64,000 bases of DNA. Origin: Phycisphaeraceae bacterium (GTDB lineage Bacteria > Planctomycetota > Phycisphaerae > Phycisphaerales > UBA1924). A program made the position numbers and the translations under genes. The DNA lies in assembly GCA_019636675.1 (NCBI GenBank), contig JAHBXC010000006.1:34244-98243 (forward strand), in the 5' to 3' direction. The notes under the pieces were generated by a model. That model was not told where the DNA came from. It searched no databases and saw only the letters and a program-made list of their open reading frames with translations. This document shows, one piece after another, positions 9,426 to 19,200 of this stretch. Every line of letters starts with the position of its first letter. The stretch's first letter is position 1.

Positions 9426-10187
9426 TCAGGCCTCCTGCGGGACAAGGGGTGCGCGGCGGGCGGCGAGTTCGGCGGATTCAATGAGGCGGCCCTTCTCCAG
9501 GTGCAGCGTTCGCTTCGCGTACGCCGCACTCTTCGCGTCGTGGGTCACGATGATGAGTGTCTTGCCCAGGTCCTCGCAGAGCCGGACCATGAGGTCCATG
9601 ATCGCCTGCGCCGACTCCTGGTCGAGGTCGCCGGTGGGTTCGTCGCCGACGATGATGGTAGGGTCGGTCACGATCGCACGGGCGATGGCGACGCGCTGCT
9701 CCTGGCCGCCCGAGAGTTGGCGCGGATAGTGGTCGTGCCGATCGGCGATGCCGACGAGTTGCAGCGCGGTCTGCACCTTCTCGTGGCGGTCTTTGGCGGA
9801 CATGCTGTGCAGCAGCAGCGGCAGTTCGACGTTCTCGTAGGCCGTGAGCACGGGCACGAGGTTGTAGAGCTGAAAGACGTAGCCCACGTTCACGCTCCGC
9901 CAATCGGCGAGCTTCGACCGTGACAGCGTGGAGATGTCCGTGCCGCCGATGATGAGGTTGCCCCCGCTGGGACGGTCGATCCCGGCGATGAGGTTGAGGA
10001 GCGTGGTCTTGCCGCTGCCCGATGGTCCCATCAAGGCGAGAAAGTCGCCCGCGGGAACGTCGAGGTCGAGCTCCTGCAAGGGCGTGATGGTGTTGTCGCC
10101 CTTCTTGTACGTCTTGGTGAGCCGGCGGCACTGAATGAGTGGCGGGCCGGAGGCATTTGTTCGATGGTTCGTGTGGTTGGTGGTCAT
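9426..10187 (-). CDS. ABC transporter ATP-binding protein, LolD/MacB type
   Basis: 253 residues with Walker A GPSGSGKTT (~51-59), Q-loop, signature LSGGQEQRVAIARAI, Walker B IIVGDEPTGDLD and switch His in VTHD. The short form without fused permease is LolD/MacB-like. It energises the two FtsX permeases downstream and, with the HlyD-type adaptor upstream, forms a tripartite exporter. The outer-membrane partner could be the TolC-like gene at 20958-22481; that link is inference. Confidence 0.93.
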   Translation of the reverse strand: MTTNHTNHRTNASGPPLIQCRRLTKTYKKGDNTITPLQELDLDVPAGDFLALMGPSGSGKTTLLNLIAGIDRPSGGNLIIGGTDISTLSRSKLADWRSVNVGYVFQLYNLVPVLTAYENVELPLLLHSMSAKDRHEKVQTALQLVGIADRHDHYPRQLSGGQEQRVAIARAIVTDPTIIVGDEPTGDLDQESAQAIMDLMVRLCEDLGKTLIIVTHDAKSAAYAKRTLHLEKGRLIESAELAARRAPLVPQEA

Positions 10188-10240
10188 GGTCGGTTCTTTC
10201 GGGCGGCGAGCCAGTTGCCGGTGTGGTCGGGAGTGGTGCG

Positions 10241-11806
10241 TTACGGGGTGGTCGGACTGCGCGCCGCCGTCGCGCCGGTTCGTTCACCAAGCACCTTGAG
10301 GCGCGTCCCGTCTTGAATGGCGGGCGACGGAGGCGGGTCGAGGATGACGCGGTCGGTGAGGCGGAGCCCGCTGGTCACGACGACGAACTCCTCATCGGCC
10401 GAGGGTGCAGTGGAGATGTCCCGCCGTCTTGCGACGGAGCTGCCGCCGCTGATGTCCACCACCCAGACTTGGCCATTGCCCTCACCCGTTGTGGTAACGG
10501 CAGCAGTCGGCACCAGCAGCGTCATGTTGCCGCGGTCGCCGTGATTAGAGCCTGCACCGCCCCCTGCGCTCGAGCCCAGCCGCTGTGCGGCGGCGGCGGG
10601 CGCGTGGAGTTTGACGCGGGTAAGCATTTCCGGCTTGAGAATGGGCGAGGGATCATCAATCGCGACCTTAAACTGCACGGTGTTCCGCTGGATGTTGGCC
10701 TCGTGCACGACCCGCGACACCACGCCGCTGAACGTCTGGTCCGCCAATGCTTCGGTGCTGACCGTGGCCCGCGTGCCGACGTTCACCTTGGCAGCGTCCG
10801 CCAATGGCACATCCACACGCACCTGCAAATTCGCCGGGTCGTAGACGCGGAGTACCGCTCCCATCATGGCCCCGCTTGGCCCCGCGTCCCCGCCCTTGCC
10901 GCTCATGCTGATCCGCGAACCCGGCTCGACCAACCTGGCGAGCACCACGCCCGCGACGGGCGAAAGCACCTCCATCCGCGCCAGCCGCAGCTCGGCCTCG
11001 TCGCGCAGCACGTGGGCCGCGGCATGGGCCGCCTTCGCTTGCGCGAGGGCGGCTCGGGCCTCGCTCACCATCTTCTCCGCTGTGGCGACCTTGGCCTCCA
11101 ACCCGCCCAAGCGGATCTCCATCCGGCGGAACGTGCCCTCGCTCAGTCCGCCGACCGGGACCAGCTCACGCTTGCGAGTTACCTCGTCGCGCAGTTCAGC
11201 GGCGGCAGTTCTCTCCACTTCGACCTGTGACTCAACGGTCGCGAGCGACGCGTGAGCGCGTGCAACGTCGGTGTCGCGCTCCGCGACGGTCGCCTCGGCG
11301 GCGCGGAGCAAGAGTCGGGCATCGTCGTCGATCAGCCGAGCGATTACCTGCCCGGCCTCGACACGCTCGCCCTCTAGAACCAGAACCTCCTTGACCACCC
11401 CCTCCGCGAGCGCAGGCACACTGACGGCATAGGGCGCGGGCTCGATCCACCCGGGTGCCTGCACTGCGACCGGCCCCAACGGTGCGTTGGCAGGCGCCTC
11501 CGCCAGCTCTGATGTTGCGTTCACGCCGTCAACGGGCGGGACTGCGACAGGGCCTTCCTTCGGGATGGTCGCGGCGACATACACCTCCAGCCGTGGCTGG
11601 ATCGCATCGCGGGCGGCGTACGCGAGGAGCCCGCCGGTCGCGAGCAGCACGGCACCCGGAACCAGAAGTCTCGTGGCCCATCTCGCCTTTGGGCGCGCGA
11701 TCACCGCGGTATTCCCGGGCGATGTGGCTGGCGATTGGCCTTGTTGTTGTTCTGTGGGCCGCGGAGCTCGACGGAGCGCCCGCAGATCGGTCTGCGCTGG
11801 AGTCAT
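10241..11806 (-). CDS. HlyD/MacA-type periplasmic adaptor of the ABC exporter
   Basis: A start at 11806 follows AGGGA; a longer start at 11863 lacks one. One membrane anchor (LLVPGAVLLATGGLLAYA) precedes a biotinyl-lipoyl-like domain (PGWIEPAPYAVSVPALAEG...VEAGQVIARL), an alpha-hairpin coiled coil (~155-270) and a beta-barrel region. MacA-type adaptors join an inner-membrane ABC pump to an outer-membrane channel. It sits directly upstream of the ABC ATPase and permeases. Confidence 0.87.
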   Translation of the reverse strand: MTPAQTDLRALRRAPRPTEQQQGQSPATSPGNTAVIARPKARWATRLLVPGAVLLATGGLLAYAARDAIQPRLEVYVAATIPKEGPVAVPPVDGVNATSELAEAPANAPLGPVAVQAPGWIEPAPYAVSVPALAEGVVKEVLVLEGERVEAGQVIARLIDDDARLLLRAAEATVAERDTDVARAHASLATVESQVEVERTAAAELRDEVTRKRELVPVGGLSEGTFRRMEIRLGGLEAKVATAEKMVSEARAALAQAKAAHAAAHVLRDEAELRLARMEVLSPVAGVVLARLVEPGSRISMSGKGGDAGPSGAMMGAVLRVYDPANLQVRVDVPLADAAKVNVGTRATVSTEALADQTFSGVVSRVVHEANIQRNTVQFKVAIDDPSPILKPEMLTRVKLHAPAAAAQRLGSSAGGGAGSNHGDRGNMTLLVPTAAVTTTGEGNGQVWVVDISGGSSVARRRDISTAPSADEEFVVVTSGLRLTDRVILDPPPSPAIQDGTRLKVLGERTGATAARSPTTP

Positions 11807-11917
11807 GGGTCTTCCCTGTAAAGCGGCGGGTGCCTGTGACGTACCCTCGCGCGCGTGCAACACTTAATCGCTCGCGCGGGGACAGTTCGGACGGCGTGCG
11901 TCCGTTGCAGGGATGTA

Positions 11918-12400
11918 CTAGATGAGCAGCGCGCAGTGCCACCGCAGCGCTTCGCGGTTGGCCTTTACGAACGGCGGGTCCGCCGCCCAGCCGGGCGGTG
12001 CCGGCGCATCGTGAACTTCCCGCGGCGGCAGACTCCAGAGCACCGCGAGCGCGATCTTCGCCAACCCGTTCGAAAGCTCCTCAAACACCGGAAGGCTTGC
12101 TTCGGCCTTCGCGCCCGTGCCTACCGCTGTGCCCTGGCACGACGGGCACGAGGGACACTCATCGGGCGGCCCAGGATGATCGTTGGTTGGTGCGTCCTGC
12201 TGTTGATCGGGAGCCGGGTCGCCCGGGCATTCGTGGCAGCACGAATCCGCATTGGACACCGCTGAGTGGCGACCATCGCAGATGCTCCCCGCCAACGCCA
12301 TCGCCTGGCAGCAGCACAGCGGCGTGACCACGCCGATGAGCAGGGCGACCAAGATGCGGAGCAGGGGGTGACGCATGGTGTCCATCAGTGTATCGGCCAA
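11918..12400 (-). CDS. Small Cys/His-rich membrane protein of the metal block
   Basis: 160 residues. An N-terminal membrane segment (LLRILVALLIGVVTPLCCC) is followed by a Cys-rich stretch (ICDG...DSCCHECP...CPSCPSC), a second short hydrophobic segment and a C-terminus ending LLI. It resembles the 154-residue protein at 22691-23155 in size, layout and C-terminal ending, so the two may be paralogues flanking the block. The Cys pairs suggest metal binding at the envelope. No named family recognised; a downstream in-frame start (MRHPLL) is possible. Confidence 0.65.
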   Translation of the reverse strand: MADTLMDTMRHPLLRILVALLIGVVTPLCCCQAMALAGSICDGRHSAVSNADSCCHECPGDPAPDQQQDAPTNDHPGPPDECPSCPSCQGTAVGTGAKAEASLPVFEELSNGLAKIALAVLWSLPPREVHDAPAPPGWAADPPFVKANREALRWHCALLI

Positions 12401-12418
12401 ACGAACGCCAGATTCACT

Positions 12419-14686
12419 TTAGGCGGGGCTCCCACCTTTGTTCGACCCAAGAGTGTCCGCCAGACCCGTCCGCCACCCAAACAACCGCAGCCCGTTCCCG
12501 ACGACCAGGAGGCTGGCCCCCACGTCCGCGATCACGGCCATCCACATCGTGCCCCACCCGGCCAGGGTGAGGGCGAAGAAGACCGCCTTGATTCCAATCG
12601 CGAGCGTGATGTTCTGAGTAAGGATCGCGCCCGTGCGGCGCGAGAGCGCGATGAACTCGGGCAGCCCGCGCAGGTCATCCTGCATGAGGGCTACGTCGGC
12701 GGTTTCGAGTGCGGTGTCGGTCCCCGCCGCGCCCATAGCAAAGCCAATGGTGGACTTGGCCAGTGCCGGGGCATCGTTCACCCCGTCGCCGACCATGCCG
12801 ATGGCATCCCCATGCCCCTTCGTAAGACGCTCGATCTCGGCGAGTTTGTCTTCGGGAAGCATCCCGCCCTTGGCCTCGTCGATGCCAACCGCCTTGGCGA
12901 TGGCCGAAGCGGTGGACTGATTGTCGCCCGAAAGCATGAGCGTCTTAATGCCCATGTCGTGCAGCGACTTGATCGCCTCCACGCTGCTTTCGCGGGGCGT
13001 GTCGGCGACCGCGATGACGCCCAGCACGCGCGAGACGGATGCGACCACCACCGCCGTCTTGCCCTGCACTTCGAACCCGCTCAGCACCGCCTCGACTTCG
13101 GGCGAGCAGACCCTCCGCTCTTCCGCGAGCCGGTGGTTGCCGACGAAGTACATCTCGCCCGCGATCATCCCCTCAACCCCCCGGCCCGTGAGCGACTTGA
13201 ACCCCTCGACGCTCGCCCGCTCGCCGCTCCATGCGGCGACAACCGCAATCGCCACCGGGTGCTGCGAGAGCGCATCCAGATTCGCGGCGACCCGCAGCAC
13301 TTCGTCCTCGCTCGCGCTGCCAACGGGCTGCACGTCCGTCACACGTGGCTCGCCCTCGGTGATGGTCCCCGTCTTGTCGAGCGCGACAACTTTGAGCTTG
13401 CGGCCGTTCTCCAGATACACGCCGCCCTTGATGAGAATCCCCCGCCGGGCCGCCGCCGTCAGGCCGCTCACCACCGTCACTGGCGTCGAGATCACCAGGG
13501 CGCACGGGCACGCGATCACCAGCAGCACCAGCGCCTTGTAGAGCCACGGGTAGAACGGCTGGTTGAACGCCAACCAAGGCACCACCGCGACCAGCACGGC
13601 GACGACGCAGACGATCGGCGTGTAGACCCGGGCGAAGTTGTCTACGAATCGCTGCGTCGGCGCGCGGCTTCCCTGTGCTTCTTGCACGGTCCGGATGATC
13701 TTGGCCAGCGTAGTCTCGTCCTTGCCGCCCGAAGTCTTGAACTCCAGCACGCCCGACTCGTTGATGGTCCCTGCGAAGACCTTGTCGCCGATCTTCTTCT
13801 CCACCGGCACGGATTCGCCCGTGACCGGAGCCTGGTTCACGCTCGACTCGCCCGCGACCACCACGCCGTCGAGCGCCAGCCGCTCACCGGGCTTCACCTG
13901 GACGACCGCGCCGACGGGCACCGCGCCCGCATTGGTTGTGCGCCACGAACCATCCGGCTGCTTGACGCTCACCTCGTCAGGGGCCATCGCCATCAGGCCG
14001 CGCACCGAATCGCGGGCGCGGTCCAGGGCCTTCTTCTCGATCAGTTCGGCGAGGCCGAAGAGGAATACCACCAGCGCGATCTCCGGCCACGCGCCGATCA
14101 CCGCCCCGCCGATCACCGCCACGCACATCAGAAAATTGATGTTGAGCGTGAAGGTCTTGAGCGCGATCCAGCCCTTGAAGAACGTCTCGCGGCCCCCCAG
14201 AAGCATCGACGCGACCGATGCGGCGATGATCGGCCACGAGGTCTCCTCGACGCCCGCGAAGTACGCCGCTTCGCACCCCGCCGCGAGCACTCCCGAGAGG
14301 ATGAACGGCCCGTACCTGATCCACCACGGTCGCGTGTCGTATGCCGGTCCCGCGTGCACGGCGTCGGACGCGCACGCGGCCCCTCCGCAGTCGGCCCCGG
14401 CGGTCGCGCCGTGCGCGTGTGTTCCCGAGCCGTGTGTGCCCGCCGCTTCGCCGTCCGCGCCCGAAGCCGTGATGATCGTCGGCGTCATCCCCACCGAGCG
14501 CACCCTCGCCGCGAGCGCCTCGCCCGTCACGCTCGCCGCATCGTGCGTCACGCTCATCCGACGCGTCACCACGTTGCACTCCACGATCGCGACCCCCGGC
14601 ATCCCGCCCACCGCCTTCTGGAGCACCTGCTCCTCGGCGGCGCAGTCGAGTTGGTCAATGGCGAGGATGGTCTTGACGGTGGGCAT
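12419..14686 (-). CDS. P1B-2 type heavy-metal (Zn/Cd/Pb) translocating ATPase
   Basis: 755 residues. The N-terminal HMA domain has the LDCAAEE variant, lacking the second Cys of CxxC, as in some ZntA/CadA proteins. The transmembrane CPC motif (CPCALVIS, ~392), phosphorylated DKTGT (~436), TGES, GDGVND and a late DVGAS Asp in the last membrane region are present. CPC plus that Asp is the P1B-2 signature for Zn2+/Cd2+/Pb2+ export. A 21-bp repeat array lies directly upstream and may control it. Confidence 0.94.
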   Translation of the reverse strand: MPTVKTILAIDQLDCAAEEQVLQKAVGGMPGVAIVECNVVTRRMSVTHDAASVTGEALAARVRSVGMTPTIITASGADGEAAGTHGSGTHAHGATAGADCGGAACASDAVHAGPAYDTRPWWIRYGPFILSGVLAAGCEAAYFAGVEETSWPIIAASVASMLLGGRETFFKGWIALKTFTLNINFLMCVAVIGGAVIGAWPEIALVVFLFGLAELIEKKALDRARDSVRGLMAMAPDEVSVKQPDGSWRTTNAGAVPVGAVVQVKPGERLALDGVVVAGESSVNQAPVTGESVPVEKKIGDKVFAGTINESGVLEFKTSGGKDETTLAKIIRTVQEAQGSRAPTQRFVDNFARVYTPIVCVVAVLVAVVPWLAFNQPFYPWLYKALVLLVIACPCALVISTPVTVVSGLTAAARRGILIKGGVYLENGRKLKVVALDKTGTITEGEPRVTDVQPVGSASEDEVLRVAANLDALSQHPVAIAVVAAWSGERASVEGFKSLTGRGVEGMIAGEMYFVGNHRLAEERRVCSPEVEAVLSGFEVQGKTAVVVASVSRVLGVIAVADTPRESSVEAIKSLHDMGIKTLMLSGDNQSTASAIAKAVGIDEAKGGMLPEDKLAEIERLTKGHGDAIGMVGDGVNDAPALAKSTIGFAMGAAGTDTALETADVALMQDDLRGLPEFIALSRRTGAILTQNITLAIGIKAVFFALTLAGWGTMWMAVIADVGASLLVVGNGLRLFGWRTGLADTLGSNKGGSPA

Positions 14687-14741
14687 GAACCAATCTTTCC
14701 CAGCGGCCCGCGCCGCCGTCTTTCAACTCAGCCCGGTGTGA

Positions 14742-14910
14742 GTCCAAGCCGTCGGGAACACATTCCAATCCGTCTGGAATGCGTTCCGAGTCGCCCGGAG
14801 CGTCTCCCAATCCCCCGGGAGCGTGTTCCCACGCGCCGGGAGTGCGCTTCAGAACATGCGCAACTGATTCCAACCGGTCTGGAATGAACTCCAGCCAGTT
14901 CGGAATCGAG
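14742..14910 (-). repeat. Array of eight imperfect 21-bp palindromic repeats upstream of the P1B ATPase
   Basis: Eight units recur every 20-22 bp (first CC of each near 14744, 14765, 14786, 14806, 14828, 14850, 14870, 14891). The best-kept units read ATTCCAATCCGTCTGGAAT and ATTCCAACCGGTCTGGAAT: short inverted arms TTCCA/TGGAA around a CCG centre. Twenty-one bp is two helical turns, so the dyads face the same side of the DNA, as expected of an operator array. No spacer diversity is present, so it is not CRISPR. Confidence 0.8.
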
Positions 14911-14975
14911 CGGCGTGCTTCCCCTCCGGCCCGACGTCGCGCGCCGGCGGCGTGGAGCCGCGCCCACGCCCACCA

Positions 14976-15629
14976 TTACTTCTTGATCGCGAACCCGCCG
15001 ACGGACTTGTTGCCCTTGCCGTCGTCGATCTCGATCCAGAGCTGAGCGCCCGCGGGGATGGGGTTGGGCACGTCGGCGTGGGCGTGGAACTCCGCGCCGC
15101 CCCCGTCGGCCTTCTGCTTCATCGCCCCTTTGCCATCCTGTGAGCCGATCCACACGCGCACGGCTGCGGGGCGGGCCGTGCTCCCCGAAAGATTGATGTC
15201 CAGGTGGGCCTCGCTCCCGGCCTTCACTTCGCCCGAGACCGACACGGTCCACACGCCGATGGTGGCCGTGCCGATCGCGCCGCCTTCGCCATGCCCGTGA
15301 TCGCCGTGGTCGTGCCCGGTGTTCCCGGCTCCGCCCGCGGGCGCTGCGGCGGCGGGCTTGGCGTGGTCGTGCCCGTCGCCCTCCTTGTGGTCGTGGTCGT
15401 CGTGGTCCTTGCCCTTGCACTCGCCGCACTCGCCGTGCGCGACGAACTTGAGGGTGTTGCCTTCGCGGAGCCACAGGTGCGCCTCGCCGTCGTCGGCGGT
15501 GACAAAGTACTGCGTGTCGGCGGGGGCGCGCTGCGCGGCCCCCTGGCCCATCATCGTTGCCGCGGCGGCGGTGAGCGCCGCGCCGGCGATGAGCCCAAGG
15601 ACGATGGACGAGCGATTCGGATTCTTCAT
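14976..15629 (-). CDS. Secreted His-rich metal-binding protein
   Basis: Start ATG at 15629 has GGAG 7 nt upstream. A signal peptide (IVLGLIAGAALTAAAATMMG) is followed by a GECGECKG Cys pair, a long His/Asp tract (DHDDHDHKEG, GHDHGDHGHG) and a ~110-residue C-terminal domain. That domain is shared with the next gene (DGKGAM..., HAHADVPNPIPAGAQLWIE). Likely a periplasmic Zn/Co/Cd/Cu buffer or donor for the RND pump. It sits between the lipoprotein paralogue and the ATPase repeat array. Confidence 0.8.
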   Translation of the reverse strand: MKNPNRSSIVLGLIAGAALTAAAATMMGQGAAQRAPADTQYFVTADDGEAHLWLREGNTLKFVAHGECGECKGKDHDDHDHKEGDGHDHAKPAAAAPAGGAGNTGHDHGDHGHGEGGAIGTATIGVWTVSVSGEVKAGSEAHLDINLSGSTARPAAVRVWIGSQDGKGAMKQKADGGGAEFHAHADVPNPIPAGAQLWIEIDDGKGNKSVGGFAIKK

Positions 15630-15731
15630 AGTGTTGCTCCAAAGCAAGGCGGCCGGGCGCGTGCCGCCGGGACGTGTCTTCGGTATTCCGCCCGGCCGCG
15701 CCGCCGGGACGGTGTGCGACGAGCGCACGGT

Positions 15732-16238
15732 CTACGACTTGAGGTCGAACCCGGTAACGTGCTTCTCACCCGTGGAGGTTTCGACCTCGACCCAGAGTTT
15801 GCTCCCGGAGGGCAGCGGCTTGGGCACCTCGGCGTGCGCGTGCCAGCCGTCACCCTCGGCCTCGGCCTTGGCTTTGATCGAGCCCTTGCCGTCCTCCGTG
15901 CCGACCCACACACGCACCGCCGCGGGTTTGCCCGCGCCGCCGGTGACGCCGATGTCGAACGTCGCCTCGCCGCCCGGGGTCACATCGCCCTCGCGTGCGG
16001 CCATGATGGTCATGCCGCCCGCCGACTGGCTGCCCAGTTCGGTCCTGGGTCCGTGCCCATGACCGTGGTCGTGGTCGTCACCGTCTTTGTGGTCGTGCCC
16101 GTCGGCCTTTGTAGTGCCGGTTGTTCCGGCGGCAGGCTTGGCGGGCGTCTCGGACTTCTTCTCGCACGCGCTCATCGACAGGGCAAGCGCGAAGGCGGGA
16201 AGGGCGAGCAGGAGTTGGATCGTGCGAACGGTGTTCAT
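15732..16238 (-). CDS. His-rich metal-binding lipoprotein, paralogue of the adjacent gene
   Basis: 168 residues. The lipobox is MSACE at residues ~22-26. A His/Asp tract (DGHDHKDGDDHDHGHGHG) precedes a C-terminal domain matching its neighbour (DGKGSIKAKAE, WHAHAEVPKPLPSGSKLWVE, VTGFDLK). The pair looks like a tandem duplication with one lipid-anchored and one soluble copy. Located directly downstream of the RND pump gene, so a periplasmic metal-scavenging role is likely. Confidence 0.82.
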   Translation of the reverse strand: MNTVRTIQLLLALPAFALALSMSACEKKSETPAKPAAGTTGTTKADGHDHKDGDDHDHGHGHGPRTELGSQSAGGMTIMAAREGDVTPGGEATFDIGVTGGAGKPAAVRVWVGTEDGKGSIKAKAEAEGDGWHAHAEVPKPLPSGSKLWVEVETSTGEKHVTGFDLKS

Positions 16239-16256
16239 AGGAGATTCTCCGTGCGA

Positions 16257-19200
16257 TCAGGTTGAGGGAACGGACTTCTTGGCGGAACGACGCAGCAGGC
16301 GGGCGAGCAGCCCCGGACGATCCGGCGCATCTCGCTTCACCCTGAACGCCAGCGCGTAGCCAGCGGGGACAACGAACAGGTTGAGGAACGTGGACGAGAC
16401 CAGCCCGCCCAGCACGACGATCGCCAGCGGGGCGAGCAGTTCGCTGCCGGGCTTGCCCTTGGCGAGCGCGAGCGGCACCAGGCCGAGCATCGCGGCCAGA
16501 GCCGTCATCAGGATCGGGACCAAGCGTTCCAAGGACCCCTGGATGATCGAGTCCCCGATCGACTTGCCCTCGCGCTCCTGGAGATGGTCGTAGTGGTTGA
16601 CGAGCAGGATGCCATTGCGGACGGCGATGCCAAAGAGCGTTACGAAGCCCACCATGCTGGCGATGGAGATAACCGGCGCGATGTAGCGTGAGGACGACAG
16701 CCCGAAGAGTGCCAAGGCGTTGCCCGCGATCGACGGGCTCTCGGTCAGAAAGATCGCGACGATGCCTCCAATGAGCGCCAGCGGCAGGTTGAGCATGACC
16801 AGCAGGGCCACGCGGGCCTTGCCCGTGGACAGTTGCAAGAGCAGGAACATGAACACGGCCACGCCCGCCCCCATGATGAGGATCGTGCGGCTGGCGGACT
16901 GCTGGGCCTCGAACTGCCCGCCGTAGTGGACGGTGTACCCCGCCTTCTGCACGATCGGGTCCACCTTGGCCTGCACCTGCGCCACCAGCTGCCCGAGGTT
17001 GTAGCCGTCGGCGACGTTGGTCGAGATCACGGCCTTGCGCTGGGCGTTCTCGCGGGCGATGAGGTTGCTGGTCTTCTCCGGCCCGATGTCGGCCACCTCG
17101 CGCAAGCGCACGATCGCACCGCCCGCGCCGCGCAGTTGCAGGTCCATGATCTGGTCGATCCGGTCCCGCTCGCTCTCGGCCAGGCGCACGACCATTTCGT
17201 ACCTCCGCACGCCCTGGTTCACCTCCGCGACAGTCTCGCCGTAGAGCGCCTGCTGAACCTGCTCGGCCGCCGCCGCGGGAGAGAGCCCCGCGGCGACAAG
17301 GTCCTGCGGGCGGTAGCGGATCGGCAGCGAGGTAATCAGAATCTCGCGGTTGGCGGCGACATCGCGCGTGCCGGGGATCGGCTTGATCGCCGACTCGATC
17401 TCCTTGGCGAGCGAGCGCAGCACGTTGAGGTCTTCACCGTACACGTTGATCGCGATGGCCGCGGGCGTGCCCGACAAGACGTGACTGAGCCGGTGCTCAA
17501 TGGGCTGGCCCACCATCGTGGTGATGCCGGGGATGTTGGCGATGATGCGGTCGATCGCGGCGCGGACCATGTCCTGGTCCACACCCGCCTTCATCGTCAC
17601 CTCGATCTCGGAGCTGCTCACGGGCTCGGCATGCTCATCGCGCTCGGCCCGGCCCGTGCGCCGCGTGACGCTCGACACGCCCTCGATCTGGACGAACTGA
17701 GCCTCAACTCCCACGGCCAGGCGGTTGCTTTCGACCAGCGATGTGCCCGGGGGGGCGAGCAGGAAGACCGTAAACGTGCCCTCCTTGAATGCGGGCAGGA
17801 ACGATGTGCCGAAGGTGGACATGAGCACCAGCGAGGCGACGGTGAGCAACCCCGCGCCCCCAAGCACCACGCCGCGATTGCGGACGCTCGCGCGTAGGGC
17901 CGGTTCGTAGCGGCGTTTGAGCTTGCGCACGAGCCACCCGTCATGCTCTCCGTGCCCGCCCGCGGCATGCCCGTCTTTGGACTTCTTGCCGAACGAGCCC
18001 GCAAAGAGCCACTTGCACAGCGCGGGCGTGACCGTGAGCGCCACCAGAAGCGACGCCATGATCGAGATGATGTAGGCGATACCCAGCGGCTGGAAGAAGC
18101 GTCCCTCAAGACCCTGCAGGAACAGCAGCGGGACGAACACCATGCAGATGATGATGGTTGCGAAGACCACCGAGGAGCGGATCTCGTTGCTGGCGTTGTA
18201 GATGACCTCCACCAGCCCCTTGCGCTCACCCTCGGGCAGCCCATCGTTCTCCTTGAGCCGCCGCAGGACGTTTTCCACGTCGATGATGGCGTCGTCCACC
18301 AGTTCGCCGATAGCGACCGCCAGTCCGCCCAGCGTCATGACATTGATCGACAGCCCCCACGCCCAGAGCAGCAGGATCGCCACGGCGAGCGAGAGTGGCA
18401 GGGCCGTGAGCGTCACAATCGTGGCCCGCACGTTGAGCAAGAAAAGGATGAGGATGACCCCGACGATGACGCTCGCCTCGATCAAGACCTTGACGACGTT
18501 GTTGATGCTCCGTTCGATGAAACGCGAGGCCCGGAAGGGGTCGCGGTTCAGGACCATCCCCTTGGGCATGGCCTTCTCCATCTGGTCCAGCACGCCGTCG
18601 ATCTGCGTCGTCAGGTTGAGTGTGTTGGTCCCGGGGCTCTTCTGCACGCTGATGACTACGCCCGGCAGCGCCCGGTCGGACGCGGTACCGCGCTTGGGCG
18701 AGGGGCCGAGCTGCACGTCGGCCACCTGCCCGATCGTCACCGCGGCGCCGTTGTGAATCCGGACCAGCGTGTTCTTGATGTCCTCGGCGCTGGTCACGCG
18801 GGCGGTCTGGCGGATGGGCAGTTCCTGGTTCTCCCAGTTGGGGACGTACCCGGCGCTGGCCGTCGAGTGTGCCCCCTTGGCGGCGTCGACCACATCGGAG
18901 ATAGTTAGGCCGTACAGGGCGAGCTGGTCCTGCTTCACGTTGATCTGGTACTGCGGCAGTTCGCCGCCGATGGCGACGACCTGGGCCACGCCCGGCACGG
19001 CGAGGATCTTGTTCCGCAGGTCAAACTCCGCGAACGAGCGCATGTCGAGGGGGCTGACCGAGCCGTCGGGCGACGACAAGGCCATGAGCATGATCTCGCC
19101 GGTGATGCTGGTGACGGGTGTAATCTCTGCGTGAGTGTCCGGCGGCAGGCTTTCCCGAACCGCGCTCAGCCGTTCCGATACCAGTTGCCTCGCGCGGTAG

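Noticed and set aside
12266..14887. An 873-codon plus-strand open frame antisense to the P1B ATPase
   Set aside because: Composition is extremely His/Arg-rich and no domain is seen; it is a high-GC shadow of the ATPase, which has all family motifs.
14742..14910. CRISPR array
   Set aside because: Units are contiguous with no unique spacers and no cas gene nearby; they are tandem palindromes.
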